Origin: a virus
Length of the DNA: 21,638 nucleotides
Virus record (IMG/VR): IMGVR_UViG_3300021963_000750
Span: 1-21,638 of that record
Direction: 5' to 3' (one strand)
Shown here piece by piece: positions 21,554 through 21,638 of this stretch. The position numbers and the translations under genes are program-made. Numbering within the stretch: position 1 is the stretch's first letter; each line of letters opens with the position of its first letter. The notes below the pieces were generated by a model. The model saw nothing but the letters and a program-made list of their open reading frames with translations. It was not told where the DNA came from and made no database searches.

Positions 21554-21580
21554 CCTGAAGATTGCCGTCTATCAGGTATT

Positions 21581-21603
21581 AATATTTATGGGGCATAAAT
21601 ATT
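21581..21603. promoter_or_regulatory. Palindrome of two back-to-back CATAAATA late boxes
   Basis: AATATTTATG (21581-21590), GGG, CATAAATATT (21594-21603). The plus-strand box 21594-21601 points to the second gene 51 copy; the minus-strand box 21590-21583 points to the endonuclease. Confidence 0.6.
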
Positions 21604-21638
21604 CTTGACAGAAGAAGAAAACTTAAAGGCACAACAAA

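Larger units (their letters stand above)
21505..21572. repeat. 10-bp inverted repeat enclosing a hairpin
   Basis: ATAGACGGCA (21505-21514) pairs with TGCCGTCTAT (21563-21572). Inside lie the minus-strand late box and the hairpin at 21533-21553. This suggests a folded boundary element at the upstream end of the endonuclease gene. Confidence 0.75.
20831..21636 (+). repeat. 27-bp direct repeat flanking the second GIY-YIG cassette (20831-20857, 21610-21636)
   Basis: Both copies read AGAAGAAGAAAACTTAAAGG then CACAACA. The first is the 3' end of gene 51; the second sits at the window edge after the endonuclease gene and a structured segment. Start-to-start offset is 779 bp. This has the form of a flanking duplication made when the cassette entered. 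Confidence 0.95.

Noticed and set aside
20831-21636. Group I intron splitting gene 51
   Set aside because: The inserted segment on the gene 51 strand is almost entirely antisense coding sequence of the endonuclease, leaving only about 115 bp for an intron core, too little for P3-P8. An intron would also not need a 27-bp exon duplication.

Overview
The window looks like part of the genome of an AT-rich T4-like cyanophage (a myovirus of marine or freshwater cyanobacteria). The evidence is recognisable homologues of T4 gene products 33, 59, 32, 53, 48, 4, 54, 26 and 51, mixed with genes typical of cyanomyoviruses: ThyX, PhoH, glutaredoxin, 2OG-Fe(II) oxygenases and a DUF1825-like protein between gp59 and gp32. 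All identifications come from reading the sequence; no database search was run.

Region 1 (1-7228, + strand) is an adhesin or tail-fibre locus. It holds the 3' end of a repeat-bearing fibre gene, three tandem LamG-like genes, a fibre protein ending in a peptidase-S74-type chaperone domain that carries three extra tandem repeats, three tandem glycine-rich (polyglycine-type) genes, and a Gln/Glu-rich coiled-coil protein. Paralogues share near-identical ends around divergent middles, a layout that suggests module exchange and host-range change.

Region 2 (7274-13406, + strand) is an auxiliary and nucleotide-metabolism block. It has two overlapping 2OG-Fe(II) oxygenases, glutaredoxin, several small conserved-looking proteins, ThyX, a FmdB-like protein without cysteines, PhoH, and a RecB-like exonuclease interrupted by an in-frame amber codon. 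Region 3 (13453-15666, + strand) is the late-transcription and replication block: gp33, gp59, a DUF1825-like protein and gp32, ended by a strong hairpin terminator.

Region 4 (15697-21638) carries baseplate and head-completion genes. Minus strand: gp53, gp48, an unknown protein, a GIY-YIG endonuclease and gp4. Plus strand, diverging from gp4 at a perfect 16-bp palindrome: gp54, gp26 and gp51. A second GIY-YIG cassette sits on the minus strand over the 3' end of gene 51. A 27-bp stretch of gene 51 is repeated exactly on the far side of this cassette, at the window edge.

Two promoter types separate by gene class. Sigma70-like promoters (TTGACA/TTGACT/TTGATT, 17-bp spacer, TATAAT) precede the oxygenase, glutaredoxin, the thyX cluster, gp33 and gp32. 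NATAAATA boxes of the T4 late type precede structural genes and both endonucleases, often overlapping the upstream stop codon. One early-type promoter is built into the hairpin and U-tract of a terminator. This fits early and middle expression of metabolic and replication genes, then late expression of virion genes using gp33.
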